Positions 11,901-20,572 of a stretch of DNA of 64,000 nucleotides are shown here, one piece after another (positions within the stretch are counted from its first letter, which is position 1; every line of letters starts with the position of its first letter). Origin of the DNA: Streptomyces sp. ATexAB-D23 (lineage in GTDB: Bacteria > Actinomycetota > Actinomycetes > Streptomycetales > Streptomycetaceae); NCBI RefSeq assembly GCF_000373645.1, contig NZ_KB892035.1:1-64000 (forward strand), in the 5' to 3' direction. The position numbers and the translations under genes were made by a program. Under the pieces are notes generated by a model. That model saw nothing but the letters and a program-made list of their open reading frames with translations, ran no database searches and was not told the origin of the DNA.

Positions 11901-14900
11901 ATCCTGGGCATCGACCGGGTCGGCCCGCACGAGGGGTTCTTCACGATCGGCGGGCACTCCATGAGCGGGGTGCGCCTCGCCAACCGCATCCGGGCCCGTC
12001 TGGGCGCCGACGTCCATGTGCGCGATCTGCTGCTGGCCCCGACCCCGGCCGCCCTGGCCCGCCGCATCGCGGACGCACGGGCCGCCGAGGGCGCGGACCC
12101 CGGTGCGCCGCCCGCGCTCACCGCCCGCGCCGACCGGCCCGACCGGCTTCCGCTCTCCTTCGCGCAGCGCCGGCTCTGGTTCATCGACGCGCTCGAAGGG
12201 CCCAGCGCCTCCTACAACATCCCTCTGGTGCTGCGCCCGGCCGCGCCCCTGGACGCCGATGTCCTCGCCCGCGCGCTCGCCGACCTGGCGTCGCGCCACG
12301 AGGTGCTGCGTACCCGCTACCGGTCGGTCGACGGGGAGCCGCACCAGGAGGTCCTGGCCGCCGCGCGGCCCGTGCTCGATGTCCGGACCGTGCCGGCCGA
12401 GGGGTTCCGGGCCGCCGTGGCGTCGGCCGCCGGTCATGTCTTCGACCTGGCCGAGGAGATCCCGCTGCGGGCGGCCCTGCTCACCCCGGACGACGGCGGC
12501 GGCCAGATGCTCGTCCTGCTCGTCCACCACATCGCCGCCGACGGCTGGTCCACCGGTCCGCTCCTGGCCGACCTCACCACCGCCTACGCCGCCCGCGCCG
12601 AGGGCCGCGCACCGGGGTGGCGGCCTCTTCCCGTCCAGTACGCCGACTACACGCTGTGGCAGCGGGAGCTGCTGGACGGACCGGCGGCGCGGGACCACCT
12701 GGCCTTCTGGGAGCGGGCTCTCGCCGGCGCCCCGCCCGTCCTCGAACTGCCCGCCGCCCGGCCGCGCCCCGCCGAGGCCACCCACCGCGGCGGCCACGCG
12801 CCGCTCACCGTCGACGCCGCCACCCACCGGGCGCTTGAGGAACTGGCGCGGCGCAGCGGTGCCACGCTGCTCATGGTGGTGCAGGCAGCCCTGGCCGCCG
12901 TCCTCACCCGGCACGGCGCCGGCACCGATCTGCCGCTGGCGACCATGACGGCGGGCCGCGACGACGAGGCCCTGAGCGATCTGGTCGGCTTCTTCGTCAA
13001 CACCCTGGTCCTGCGCACCGACACCTCCGGCGACCCGGCGTTCACCGAGCTGCTGGAGCGGGTACGCGACACCGACCTCGCCGCCTACGCCCACCAGGGC
13101 CTGCCCTTCGACCGGATCGTCGAACACCTCAATCCGGTCCGCTCCACCGCCCACCACCCGCTGGCCCAGTTCGTCGTACAGCTCCACCACGACTACACCG
13201 CGCCCGCCGCCGAAGGGCCGGTGCTGCGCGCCGAGGCGGCCCCCCTGGAGTCCCTGTCCACCAAGTTCGACCTCACGCTCGCCCTGACGGAGCGGCTGGA
13301 CGAGGCGGGGCGGCCGGCCGGTCTGGCGGGCGGACTCGAATACGCCACCGACCTGTTCGACACCGGGACGGCCGCCCTGCTCGCCGCGCACATCGAACGG
13401 TTGCTGCGCGCCGCCGCGGCCGACCCGGGGGTACGGATCGGTGCGGTGGACCTGCTCACCGACGGTGAACGGTTCCGGCTGGTCGCGGAGTACAACGACA
13501 CGGCGACCGTGACGCGCGACCGGGCCACCGTCCACGAGGCCATCGCCCGCCGGGCCGCCCTCACCCCGGAGCTGGCCGCCCTGATCACCGACGGGGAGAC
13601 CGTCGGCTACGGCGAACTCGACGCCCGTGCCGGCGCGCTGGCCGCCCGGCTGCGCGCGGCGGGGGTGCGCCGGGGCGACACCGTGGGGGTGCTGCTGGAG
13701 CGCGGGGCGGGGCTGGTGGTGACGGCGCTCGCCGTCCTCAAGTGCGGCGCCGCCTACCTTCCGCTGGACCCGGCGCTGCCCGCGGCCCGCGTCCGGCTGA
13801 TGACCGAGGACGCGGGGGCACGGCTCGTCGCCACGGTCACCGGGCACGCTCAGGCGGCGGCACGTCCCGGGGGCCCGCCGGTCCTCCTGGTCGACGCGCC
13901 CGGCCCGCGGGGTGCGACGGCGGGGGACTCGGACGTGGCGGCCGGCGGGGACGACCTGATGTACGTGATGTTCACGTCCGGGTCGACCGGGCGCCCCAAG
14001 GGTGTCGGCGTCACCCATCGCAACGTGACGGAACTCGCCGCCGACCGCGACACGGCGGCGGGCGGTCCCCGGCGGATGCTGGTCCACTCCGCGACCGGGT
14101 TCGACGCGTCCGTCTTCGAGATGTGGGTACCGCTCCTGAACGGCGGGAGCCTGGTGATCATGCCGGGCGACGGCACCGACCTCGCCGAGACCGGCCGTAC
14201 GGTCCGGGAGCACGGCGTCACCGCCGCCTACTTCACCGTGGGCCTGTTCCATGTGATGGCCGACGAGGCGCTGGACACGCTCCGGCTGCTGCGCGAGGTG
14301 TGGACGGGCGGCGACGTCGCCTCACCCGCCGCCGTCCAGCGGGTCCTGACGCACTGCCCGGACACCGTCCTGGTCCACTCCTACGGCCCCACCGAGACGA
14401 CGTTCGCCTCGCACAACCAGTGGCTCACCGGCGGCCGGAGCGCCCTGGACGGAGCGGGGCTGCATCTGGGCCGGCCGATGGACAACACCCGCAGCCACGT
14501 CCTGGACGAGGCGTTGCGGCCCGTCGCCCCGGGGGTGCCCGGCGAGCTGTACATCGCCGGGGCGCACGTGGCGCGCGGCTACATCGGGCGCCCGGACCTG
14601 ACCGCCGAACGGTTCGTGCCCGACCCGTTCGAGGCGGACGGCAGCCGCATGTACCGCACGGGCGACCGTGTGGTGTGGACGCCCGGGGGCCAACTGCGGT
14701 TCCTGGGACGGGCGGACGGGCAGATCAAGCTGCGCGGTGTGCGGATCGAGCCCGGTGAGGTGGAGCACGCGCTCGCCGCCCACCCCGCCGTCGGCCAGGC
14801 CCTCGCGGTGGTCCGGGAGGACCGGCCGGGCGAGCGGAGCCTCGTCGGTTACGTGGTGCCGCGCGCCGGGAGCGCGGTCACCGAGGCGGAACTACTCACC

Positions 14901-16064
14901 CTGGCCCGTGCGGCGCTTCCCGGGCATCTGGTGCCGTCGGCGGTCGTCGTCCTGGACGCCCTGCCGCTGACCGTCAACGGCAAGCCGGACCGCCGGGCGC
15001 TGCCCGCGCCGGACCGGCCTGCCGTGTCCCACCGGGCGCCGCGCAATGCCCGGGAGGAGGTGCTGTGCGGGCTGTTCGCGGAGATCCTGGGCGTGCCGGC
15101 GGTCGGTCTCGACGACAACTTCTTCGCGCTGGGCGGTCACTCGCTGCTCGGTGTGCGCCTGGTCAGCCGGGTGCGGTCGGTGCTGGGCGTGGACCGGTCC
15201 GTCCGCGACCTGTTCCGCTCGCCCACCCCGGCCGGGCTGCTCGGCTCGCACGACCACGACGGCACGGCCGGTGCCATGGGCGTCCTGCTCCCGCTGAGCG
15301 CCCGTGGTGCGCGGCGCCCGCTGTTCTGCGTGCACCCCGGCACCGGGGTCGGCTGGTCCTACGCCGGTCTCGCCCGCCACCTCGGCGACGACCAGCCGCT
15401 GTACGCCCTCCAGGCGCGCGCGCTCAGTGAGCCCGGCCACCGTCCGCGCACCGTCGAGGAGATGGCCGACGACTACCTGGAGCACATCCGGCAGGTCCAG
15501 CCCTGGGGCCCCTACCGGCTGCTCGGCTGGTCCTTCGGCGGGATCGTCGCCCACACCATGGCCGTACGGCTGCGCGCGGCCGGTCAGCGGGTCGAGCTGC
15601 TGGCGCTGATGGACGTGCACCAGACCGGACCGGGCAGCGTGTCGGTCCTGCCGCCCGAGGAGCGGCCGGTCTCCGGGACGCTCCCCGAGGAGGACCTGCC
15701 GGCCGCGGTGGAGCGCGTACGCCGGGAGGACCCCGTGCTCGGCGGCTTCAGCACCGAGGAGATCCGGGCCGTGCTGCGCGCCTCCGAGACCCACGCGGCC
15801 CTCATGGCCCGGCACACCCCCGGCGTCGCCGAGACGGACGCGGTCTTCTTCACGGCCCGCAGGCCCGGCGAACCGGAAGGCGCGCTTGCCGCCACCTGGA
15901 ATCCGTTCCTGGACGGAATGGTCGAGAACCACATCGTGGAATCGAGCCATCTGCGGATGGCCGAGGAAGAACCTCTCGCACACATCGGAAGAATCATCGC
16001 GGAGAAACTCTCCGCACTGCAGGACAAGAGCCTGCGGGAAAACGAAACGAGGAGTTATTCATGA
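8916..16064 (+). CDS. NRPS A-C-T-C-A-T-TE, terminal module protein
   Basis: This 2,382-residue protein reads A1 (about 25-480), C1 (HHVAGDG near 628), T1 (Ser1015, IGGHSMSG), C2 (HHIAADG near 1204), A2 (about 1520-2020, TSGSTGRPKG), T2 (Ser2076, LGGHSLLG) and TE (GWSFGG, Ser2206). A1 is followed directly by C1 with no carrier between, while C1-T1 has no A domain. A1 has unusual motifs: TSGSTGTPNG with Asn for the A3 lysine, and VKIGGQRIDPAAVD at A8. Its A10 lysine (SSGKINRKAL) is kept. Codes read by alignment are DAQDIYAVVK (A1) and DAFYWGSFAK (A2); I assign neither. The TE should release the peptide by hydrolysis or cyclisation. RBS AGAAGGAAAG precedes the ATG. The stop overlaps mbtH (ATGA). 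Confidence 0.95.
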   Translation: MPPIGTEDLLDGGPSPSPAPPVLDLIAHQARTRPDAVALVHDGTRLTYGGLAGAVRERARALAAEGAAPGRLVALHRPRGIDAVVGLLAVLATGAAYLPLDIQAPDARNEAILKAGCGDLAPTPAEVARSGELVLPGPGAPAGAAYVIYTSGSTGTPNGVVVAHDSLAHFIAGATPAYGIGPDSRVLQFSPLHFDASVQEVFATLGAGGTLVLRTDDMLDVRDLLAGCARHGITLLDLPAAYWHELVHVLTTGSVRLPGCLDTVIIYGEAALPERVAQWRELTGERVRLLNAYGPTETTVVATVADLTRHAGGPVPIGRPLPGVRAAVVSGELWLLGGGLSRGYLNNPELNARRFTELDGERAYRTGDLVEIGGDRQILYHGRLDDEVKIGGQRIDPAAVDSVLSGHPKVREAAVVAQPDPDGVKRLVAFVVTEGGVGAEELRALVRERMPAAAVPAAVGIVAALPRTSSGKINRKALRTTDPRLPVVHEEPLPADDRVPLSHAQRRLWLLDQLDGPSCAYNMPIVLELDGVPDRAALAAAVTDLVERHEVLRTVFLAPEEEPYQHVLAPTVVRARTVACPAAELRDRVAEFTAETFDLSRELPLRVALFVPEGEAGDGPAAVLAVLLHHVAGDGWSLAPLMNDLAAAYADRADGRTPQREPLPVQYADYTLWQNEVLGTADDPEAAVSRGLAHWRDALAGLPPVTDLPLDRPRPAVPDHRGGLVTTRLEPAAHTRLVRLADARGASMLMVLQAALALALRAAGCGDRVALGTPVAGRDDEALGALVGFFVNTLVLPTDTSGDPAFTELLERVRDTDLAAYTHQGLPFDLLVEHLNPPRTPGVHPLFQTMLTLRTAAPADAPFAFGGLTGRFTADAPATTKFDLTAACVEHREADGTPAGLELGLEYARDVLDEETARLLLGALERALLTAADRPAAPVTDTALLGADERGSLDERRTRTAALAARQAADAGAAAPAGGGADSEHVDTLREMFAEILGIDRVGPHEGFFTIGGHSMSGVRLANRIRARLGADVHVRDLLLAPTPAALARRIADARAAEGADPGAPPALTARADRPDRLPLSFAQRRLWFIDALEGPSASYNIPLVLRPAAPLDADVLARALADLASRHEVLRTRYRSVDGEPHQEVLAAARPVLDVRTVPAEGFRAAVASAAGHVFDLAEEIPLRAALLTPDDGGGQMLVLLVHHIAADGWSTGPLLADLTTAYAARAEGRAPGWRPLPVQYADYTLWQRELLDGPAARDHLAFWERALAGAPPVLELPAARPRPAEATHRGGHAPLTVDAATHRALEELARRSGATLLMVVQAALAAVLTRHGAGTDLPLATMTAGRDDEALSDLVGFFVNTLVLRTDTSGDPAFTELLERVRDTDLAAYAHQGLPFDRIVEHLNPVRSTAHHPLAQFVVQLHHDYTAPAAEGPVLRAEAAPLESLSTKFDLTLALTERLDEAGRPAGLAGGLEYATDLFDTGTAALLAAHIERLLRAAAADPGVRIGAVDLLTDGERFRLVAEYNDTATVTRDRATVHEAIARRAALTPELAALITDGETVGYGELDARAGALAARLRAAGVRRGDTVGVLLERGAGLVVTALAVLKCGAAYLPLDPALPAARVRLMTEDAGARLVATVTGHAQAAARPGGPPVLLVDAPGPRGATAGDSDVAAGGDDLMYVMFTSGSTGRPKGVGVTHRNVTELAADRDTAAGGPRRMLVHSATGFDASVFEMWVPLLNGGSLVIMPGDGTDLAETGRTVREHGVTAAYFTVGLFHVMADEALDTLRLLREVWTGGDVASPAAVQRVLTHCPDTVLVHSYGPTETTFASHNQWLTGGRSALDGAGLHLGRPMDNTRSHVLDEALRPVAPGVPGELYIAGAHVARGYIGRPDLTAERFVPDPFEADGSRMYRTGDRVVWTPGGQLRFLGRADGQIKLRGVRIEPGEVEHALAAHPAVGQALAVVREDRPGERSLVGYVVPRAGSAVTEAELLTLARAALPGHLVPSAVVVLDALPLTVNGKPDRRALPAPDRPAVSHRAPRNAREEVLCGLFAEILGVPAVGLDDNFFALGGHSLLGVRLVSRVRSVLGVDRSVRDLFRSPTPAGLLGSHDHDGTAGAMGVLLPLSARGARRPLFCVHPGTGVGWSYAGLARHLGDDQPLYALQARALSEPGHRPRTVEEMADDYLEHIRQVQPWGPYRLLGWSFGGIVAHTMAVRLRAAGQRVELLALMDVHQTGPGSVSVLPPEERPVSGTLPEEDLPAAVERVRREDPVLGGFSTEEIRAVLRASETHAALMARHTPGVAETDAVFFTARRPGEPEGALAATWNPFLDGMVENHIVESSHLRMAEEEPLAHIGRIIAEKLSALQDKSLRENETRSYS

Positions 16065-16276
16065 GCGACACCGTGAACCCCTTCGACAATTCCGAGGGCT
16101 CCTTCCACGTCGTGGTGAACGACGAGGGCCAGCACGCCCTGTGGCCGGACTTCGCCGACATCCCGGCCGGCTGGACCAGCGTGTGGGGCGCGGGTGACCG
16201 CTCCGCAGCGCTGGAGTACATCACCGCCAACTGGACCGACATCCGCCCCCGGAGCCTGGTCGCCCAGTACGCCTGA
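16061..16276 (+). CDS. mbtH: MbtH-like protein
   Basis: This 71-residue protein has the family pattern: NPFDN at the start, NDEGQHALWP in the middle, PAGW and the terminal block WTDIRPRSL. MbtH-like proteins bind NRPS adenylation domains and are often needed for their folding or activity. The ATG overlaps the NRPS stop, so it is made together with the terminal NRPS. It is the only MbtH homologue in the window and so would serve all four A domains. Confidence 0.97.
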   Translation: MSDTVNPFDNSEGSFHVVVNDEGQHALWPDFADIPAGWTSVWGAGDRSAALEYITANWTDIRPRSLVAQYA

Positions 16277-16294
16277 CGCCCTCCCCCACCCTGT

Positions 16295-16325
16295 GCCGCG
16301 CCCCGCAGCTCCTGCGGGGCGCGGC
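16295..16325 (+). terminator. Rho-independent terminator after mbtH
   Basis: GCCGCGCCCCGCAG pairs perfectly with CTGCGGGGCGCGGC around a 3-nt loop and is followed by CTTTCC. It separates the NRPS operon from the precursor cassette. Confidence 0.8.
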
Positions 16326-16474
16326 CTTTCCGTATGCCTCGGAGCGGAATCCGAAAAGGCCGGACGAACAAGGCCGGCAAAGATTTCCGGACCCCGGTCC
16401 CGGGTGAATTACCGACCGGAAACTGCCGCCCGTTACTGCCGCTCGACTTCCGCCCGGAAACCGTCCGGAAAAAT

Positions 16475-16900
16475 ATGATCGAAGGCATGAAGATACTCCT
16501 GAGCGGAACTGCTTCGGACTCCCACACCTGGAACCTCGTGTATCTCGGGCTGTTCCTTGAGCAGCGGGGACACGACGTCGTCGCGCTGGGCCCCTGTGTG
16601 AGTCCCGGTCTGCTCACGGCCGCCTGTCGCCGGCATGCCCCCGACGTGGTCGTGCTCAGCAGCGTCAACGGCCACGGTTACCGGGACGCGCTCGCCGCGG
16701 TGCGCCGGCTGCGCGCCGAGCCGGATCTGGCCGCCCTGCCGGTGGCCGTCGGCGGCAAGCTCGGCGTCGCGGGCCGCTCCGGGGAGGCCGGCGCGGACCG
16801 GCTGCGCGAGGCGGGCTGCGACGCGGTGCTCGGTGACGGCGCCGGAGATCTGGAGACCCTGTGCGCCTTCCTGTCGGCCCGCGCCCGGGTGATGGCATGA
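16475..16900 (+). CDS. Glutamate mutase S (B12-binding) subunit
   Basis: This 141-residue Rossmann-like cobalamin-binding protein matches the small subunit of adenosylcobalamin-dependent glutamate mutase, which converts L-glutamate to (2S,3S)-3-methylaspartate. The cobalt-ligand motif DxHxxG is seen as SDSHTWN, keeping the His17 ligand but with Asn in place of the Gly. VVLSSVNGHG and AVGGKLG supply the downstream Ser and Gly-Gly elements. Two in-frame ATGs (16475 and 16487) are possible; 16475 is used because GGAAAA precedes it and GAAGG is too close to the second. It overlaps the E subunit by ATGA. Homologous pairs make methylaspartate units in friulimicin-type pathways. Confidence 0.85.
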   Translation: MIEGMKILLSGTASDSHTWNLVYLGLFLEQRGHDVVALGPCVSPGLLTAACRRHAPDVVVLSSVNGHGYRDALAAVRRLRAEPDLAALPVAVGGKLGVAGRSGEAGADRLREAGCDAVLGDGAGDLETLCAFLSARARVMA

Positions 16901-18198
16901 GCGGCGCCCCGCGCCCGTTCGGCGCGTTCGTCGCGGACTCGGCCGCCGCCGGCCGGCTGGTCGTCCAGCCCCGCATGGGCTTCGGCGACCCGCGCGCCAT
17001 GCGCACCGGCCTGGAGCGGACCAGGGCCGCCACCGCCACGACTGTCGGCACGCTCACCATCGACAGCTACACCCGCGTCGGCGATCTCGCCGCGGCGCGC
17101 GGCGCGCTCGACGAGGGCACCCGGCTCAACGGCTACCCCATCGCCACCCACCCCCTCGCCGTCACCCGCGCCCTGCTCGACGGTCTGCACGACGCCCGCT
17201 TCCCCGTCCAGGTCCGCCACGGCTCCGCCCGTCCGCAACCCATCGTCCGGGCCCTGGTCGCGGCCGGTCTCGACGCGACCGAGGGCGGGCCCGTCTCCTA
17301 CTGCCTGCCCTACGGCCGCACCCCGCTGCGGGAGTCCGTCGCGGCCTGGGCCGAGGGCTGCGAGCTGCTCGCCGCGAGCGCGCGCCCCGGCTCCGTCCCG
17401 CACCTGGAGAGCTTCGGCGGCTGCCTGCTCGGCCAGCTCTGCCCGCCCGCCCTGCTCGTCGCGATGAGCGTGCTGGAGTGCCTGTTCTTCGCCCAGCACG
17501 GCCTGCGCAGCGTCTCGTTGAGCTACGCGCAGCAGACCGATCCGGGCCAGGACGAGGAGGCCGTAGGGGCGCTGCGCCGGCTGGCCGGTGAGCTGCTGCC
17601 GGCGGGCGTGGACCACCACGTCGTCCTCTACACGTACATGGGCGTCTACCCGCGTACCGAGCACGGCGCGACCCGCCTGCTCGAAGCGTCCGCCCGGCTC
17701 GCCGTGCGGTCCGGGGCGCAGCGGCTCCTCGTCAAGACGACCGCCGAGTCCCGCCGTATCCCCACCGTCGACGAGAACGTCCGCGCGCTGGAGACCGCCG
17801 CGGCGGCCGCCGCGCTCGCCGGACCGCCGTCCGCCCCGGCGGTCCGCGCGTCCGGGGGCGAGGTATACGCGCAGGCCCGCGCCCTGGTGGAGGCCGTCCT
17901 CGGTCTGCACTCCGACCTGGCCCGCGCGCTGCCGGCCGCCTTCGCCCGCGGGCTGCTCGACGTGCCGTTCTGCCTGCACCCCGACAACGCCGGCCGTTCC
18001 CGCAGCGTCATCGGCGCGGACGGGCGGCTGCGCTGGTCGGACACCGGGGCGATGCCGATCCGCCCCGACGCCCCGGCCGACTCCGCGCGGCTCACTGCGG
18101 ACGGCCTGCTCACCGCCCTCCACCACATGGCCGTCCGCTACGACCGCGAGCCGTCCGGCCCCGTGGCCGCCCGGCCGCCCGACCGCCTGACCGCCTGA
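16897..18198 (+). CDS. Glutamate mutase E (catalytic) subunit
   Basis: This 433-residue protein matches the epsilon subunit of glutamate mutase, a TIM-barrel that binds the substrate glutamate. Family-like stretches include QPRMGFGDPRAM, TLTIDSYTRVGD, LNGYPIATHPL, VRHGSARPQP, the region EGGPVSYCLPYGRTPLRES, and LSYAQQTDPGQDEEA. The ATGA overlap with the S subunit implies stoichiometric synthesis. Length is somewhat below the clostridial enzyme (about 480). It carries out the carbon-skeleton rearrangement that should supply 3-methylaspartate, a nonproteinogenic building block, for this NRPS cluster. Confidence 0.9.
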   Translation: MSGAPRPFGAFVADSAAAGRLVVQPRMGFGDPRAMRTGLERTRAATATTVGTLTIDSYTRVGDLAAARGALDEGTRLNGYPIATHPLAVTRALLDGLHDARFPVQVRHGSARPQPIVRALVAAGLDATEGGPVSYCLPYGRTPLRESVAAWAEGCELLAASARPGSVPHLESFGGCLLGQLCPPALLVAMSVLECLFFAQHGLRSVSLSYAQQTDPGQDEEAVGALRRLAGELLPAGVDHHVVLYTYMGVYPRTEHGATRLLEASARLAVRSGAQRLLVKTTAESRRIPTVDENVRALETAAAAAALAGPPSAPAVRASGGEVYAQARALVEAVLGLHSDLARALPAAFARGLLDVPFCLHPDNAGRSRSVIGADGRLRWSDTGAMPIRPDAPADSARLTADGLLTALHHMAVRYDREPSGPVAARPPDRLTA

Positions 18199-18272
18199 CG
18201 ACCCGCCCGACCGCCTGACCACCTCCCCGGCCCCTCCCCACCCCCGGCCACCGTCACGAACAGGAGCCCGTC

Positions 18273-19274
18273 ATGGACCACACCCCGCAGCCCGGCCCCG
18301 CCCTGCCGCCCCCGCTCGGCGAACACCTGCGCTCCCCGCAGCTGCGCGCCGCCATGCTCGTCCAGCAGGAGGCCCTCCAGGCGGCCCGCGACCACCTGCG
18401 TCAGGAGGGCTTCACCGAACTGCTGCCGCCGCTCGTCGGACCCGTCACCGACCCGGGCGGCCGGGGTGCCAAGGCCCTGGACGTCGACTACTACGGCCGC
18501 CCGTACAAGCTGATGACCAGCGCCATCCTCTACAAGCAGGCGTCCCTGCGCGGCTTCCCGAAGCTGTTCTACATCGCGCCCAACGTGCGGGTGGAGCCGG
18601 AGGAGACCGCCACCACCGGGCGCCACCTGGTCGAGTTCCACCAGATCGACGTCGAGATGGCCGGCGCCGGCCGCGAGGAGGTGCAGGAGATCGCCGCCGG
18701 GCTGCTCACCCACGTCGCCGAGCACGTGTGGAGCACCGTCCCGGACATCCTCACCGGACTCGGGCGCCTGGAGACCGACTTCGCGGACATCCGCAGCGGC
18801 AAGTACGACGTGTGCACCCACCAGGAGGCCGTCTCCCGCCTGCTCGCCGCCGGTCATCCGCAGAGCCCGGACAGCGAGATCGACTGGACCGGTGAACGGC
18901 TGCTCTCCCTGGAGAGCGACCGCCCGTTCTTCGTCAACGACTACCCCAAGGGCTCGCGCGGCTTCTACGACCGCGAGGACCCCGACCGCCCCGGTGTGCT
19001 GCGCAACTTCGACCTCATCGCCCCGCACGGCTACGGCGAGCTGGTCTCCGGCAGCGAGCGCGAGTCGGACTACGCGACGATCGTCACCCGGATGCGGGAG
19101 AGCGGCGAGAACCCCGCCAAGTACGCCTGGTATCTGAAGGAGGCGCGCGAGGGCATCCCGGCCAGCGCGGGATTCGGCATGGGGCTTCAGCGCCTGGTCC
19201 GCTTCCTGACCGGGCTCGACTCCCTGTGGCAGGTCAGCGCCTACCCGAAGCTCCCCGGGGTGGTGGCCCCGTGA
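18273..19274 (+). CDS. Truncated class II aaRS-like enzyme (AsnRS/AspRS paralogue)
   Basis: This 333-residue protein aligns with the catalytic core of class IIb asparaginyl/aspartyl-tRNA synthetases but lacks the N-terminal OB-fold that binds the anticodon (true AsnRS is about 430-460 residues). A motif-2-like region FYIAPNVRVEPEE and an intact motif 3 (GFGMGLQRLVRFL) indicate retained ATP binding. It resembles AsnRS-derived amidating enzymes that make free asparagine. Beside glutamate mutase, it may adenylate 3-methylaspartate, giving either 3-methylasparagine with ammonia or an aminoacyl-AMP passed to a carrier domain. RBS AGGAG precedes the ATG. Loss of tRNA function is inferred from the missing domain; the actual reaction is not known. 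Confidence 0.8.
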   Translation: MDHTPQPGPALPPPLGEHLRSPQLRAAMLVQQEALQAARDHLRQEGFTELLPPLVGPVTDPGGRGAKALDVDYYGRPYKLMTSAILYKQASLRGFPKLFYIAPNVRVEPEETATTGRHLVEFHQIDVEMAGAGREEVQEIAAGLLTHVAEHVWSTVPDILTGLGRLETDFADIRSGKYDVCTHQEAVSRLLAAGHPQSPDSEIDWTGERLLSLESDRPFFVNDYPKGSRGFYDREDPDRPGVLRNFDLIAPHGYGELVSGSERESDYATIVTRMRESGENPAKYAWYLKEAREGIPASAGFGMGLQRLVRFLTGLDSLWQVSAYPKLPGVVAP

Positions 19275-20572
19275 GCGCCCTCAGCGCACCCGGCTTCCCG
19301 GAACGGCAGATCCGCGCCCGCGCCCGGCGCGGCACCGCCGAGGTCTTCCCCGCCGCCGGCTCGTACGGCGCCGAACTCTTCGGGCCCGGCGCCGGTGCCG
19401 GCGCCGGTGCCGCCGACGCCCTGGACCGGGCCCGTATCGCCCCGCCCGTCTTCATGCCCGAGCGGCTCGAAAAGCTCATCGACCTGGCCCGCGAGCCCGA
19501 GTTCGGCGATGTCGACCTGACCACCCGGACCGGCGGCTTCGGCGCCTCGCTGCCGCTGTACCTGTCGGCGTTCGGGTCCACCCGGGCCGGCAGCGGCGAC
19601 CTCGCCGTCCACGCGTCCCGGCAGGCCGGCCGGCTCGGCATCCCCATGGTCATCGGGGAGAACATGGTGCCCGTGCACGGCTACCGGCGCGGCGGGGACG
19701 CCACCCGCTCCGCCCTGCTCGACCGTATCGACGCCTACCTCGAAGCCGCGCCCGAGGGTGTCGGCGGGATCGTCGTCCAGCAGTCGACCGAGGACGCCGA
19801 CTCCGAGGTCTGGAACCTCCTCTACAGCGACCCGGCCACCCGCCCGCTGCTCGAATCCGGGCGCCTGGCCTTCGAGTTGAAGACCGGCCAGGGCGCCAAA
19901 CCGGGTCTCGGCGGCATGACCGTCGTCGCGGGCGCGGAGGCGGAGCAGCTGGCCGGCCGGTACACGGTCACCGAGGTGTTCGGTCCGGACGACGACCGCC
20001 GGCTGCGCTGCGCCACGCCCGGCACCTTCACCGACGAGATCCTGCGCCAGCAGCTGCGCTTCATGCGGAACAACTTCCCCAAGGCCCGGACCTGGGTGAA
20101 GTTCCATCCGGGGCGTGACATCGGGGACGCCGCCCGCACCGCCTGGGCCGCCGGAGCCGACGCCGTCACCGTGGACGGTGCGGAGGGCGGCACCGGCTGG
20201 GCGCCCCGCGTCTTCCTCGACCAGGTCGGCCTGCCGCTCGCCGAGTGCCTGCGCCGGATCGGCCGCCCCGATGGCTGCCTGCTCGCGAGCGGGGGCATGT
20301 GGGAGGGCGGCCGTGCCGTGCGCGCACTCGCCCTCGGCGCCCGCGCCGTCGGCCTGGGGCGTGCCGCTCTGGTCGCCGTGGACGAGGACCCGGAACACGG
20401 CCTGGAGCGCCTCGTCGAGAGCGTCGCCCTCGAACTGCGCCTGCTGATTGGCGCACTGGGCAAGTACACCGTCACCGCGCTGGGCCCCGAGGACCTCTGG
20501 TGGCCCGACAGCCCCGACGCCGGGCGCTCCCCGCTCGGCTCCGCCCAGCCCGCCGTCGGAGCCGCGCCGTGA
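19271..20572 (+). CDS. FMN glutamate-synthase-like oxidoreductase
   Basis: This 433-residue protein matches the FMN-binding synthase domain of the glutamate synthase large subunit (GltB2-like) without glutaminase or beta-subunit regions. Family motifs include ELKTGQGAKPGLGG, WVKFHPGRDIGDAA, ADAVTVDGAEGGTG and an FMN-phosphate-like end (ASGGMWEGGRAVRALALGARAVGLGRA). The cluster of cysteines for a 3Fe-4S centre is not obvious. In the parent enzyme this domain reduces 2-iminoglutarate using channelled ammonia. Here it overlaps the aaRS-like gene (GTGA), so an amination or imine reduction linked to the methylaspartate unit is plausible. GTG at 19271 is chosen for the overlap. Confidence 0.82.
   Translation: MSALSAPGFPERQIRARARRGTAEVFPAAGSYGAELFGPGAGAGAGAADALDRARIAPPVFMPERLEKLIDLAREPEFGDVDLTTRTGGFGASLPLYLSAFGSTRAGSGDLAVHASRQAGRLGIPMVIGENMVPVHGYRRGGDATRSALLDRIDAYLEAAPEGVGGIVVQQSTEDADSEVWNLLYSDPATRPLLESGRLAFELKTGQGAKPGLGGMTVVAGAEAEQLAGRYTVTEVFGPDDDRRLRCATPGTFTDEILRQQLRFMRNNFPKARTWVKFHPGRDIGDAARTAWAAGADAVTVDGAEGGTGWAPRVFLDQVGLPLAECLRRIGRPDGCLLASGGMWEGGRAVRALALGARAVGLGRAALVAVDEDPEHGLERLVESVALELRLLIGALGKYTVTALGPEDLWWPDSPDAGRSPLGSAQPAVGAAP

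Noticed and set aside
18273..19274. Housekeeping asparaginyl-tRNA synthetase
   Set aside because: No anticodon-binding OB-fold, about 100 residues short, and embedded in a biosynthetic operon.
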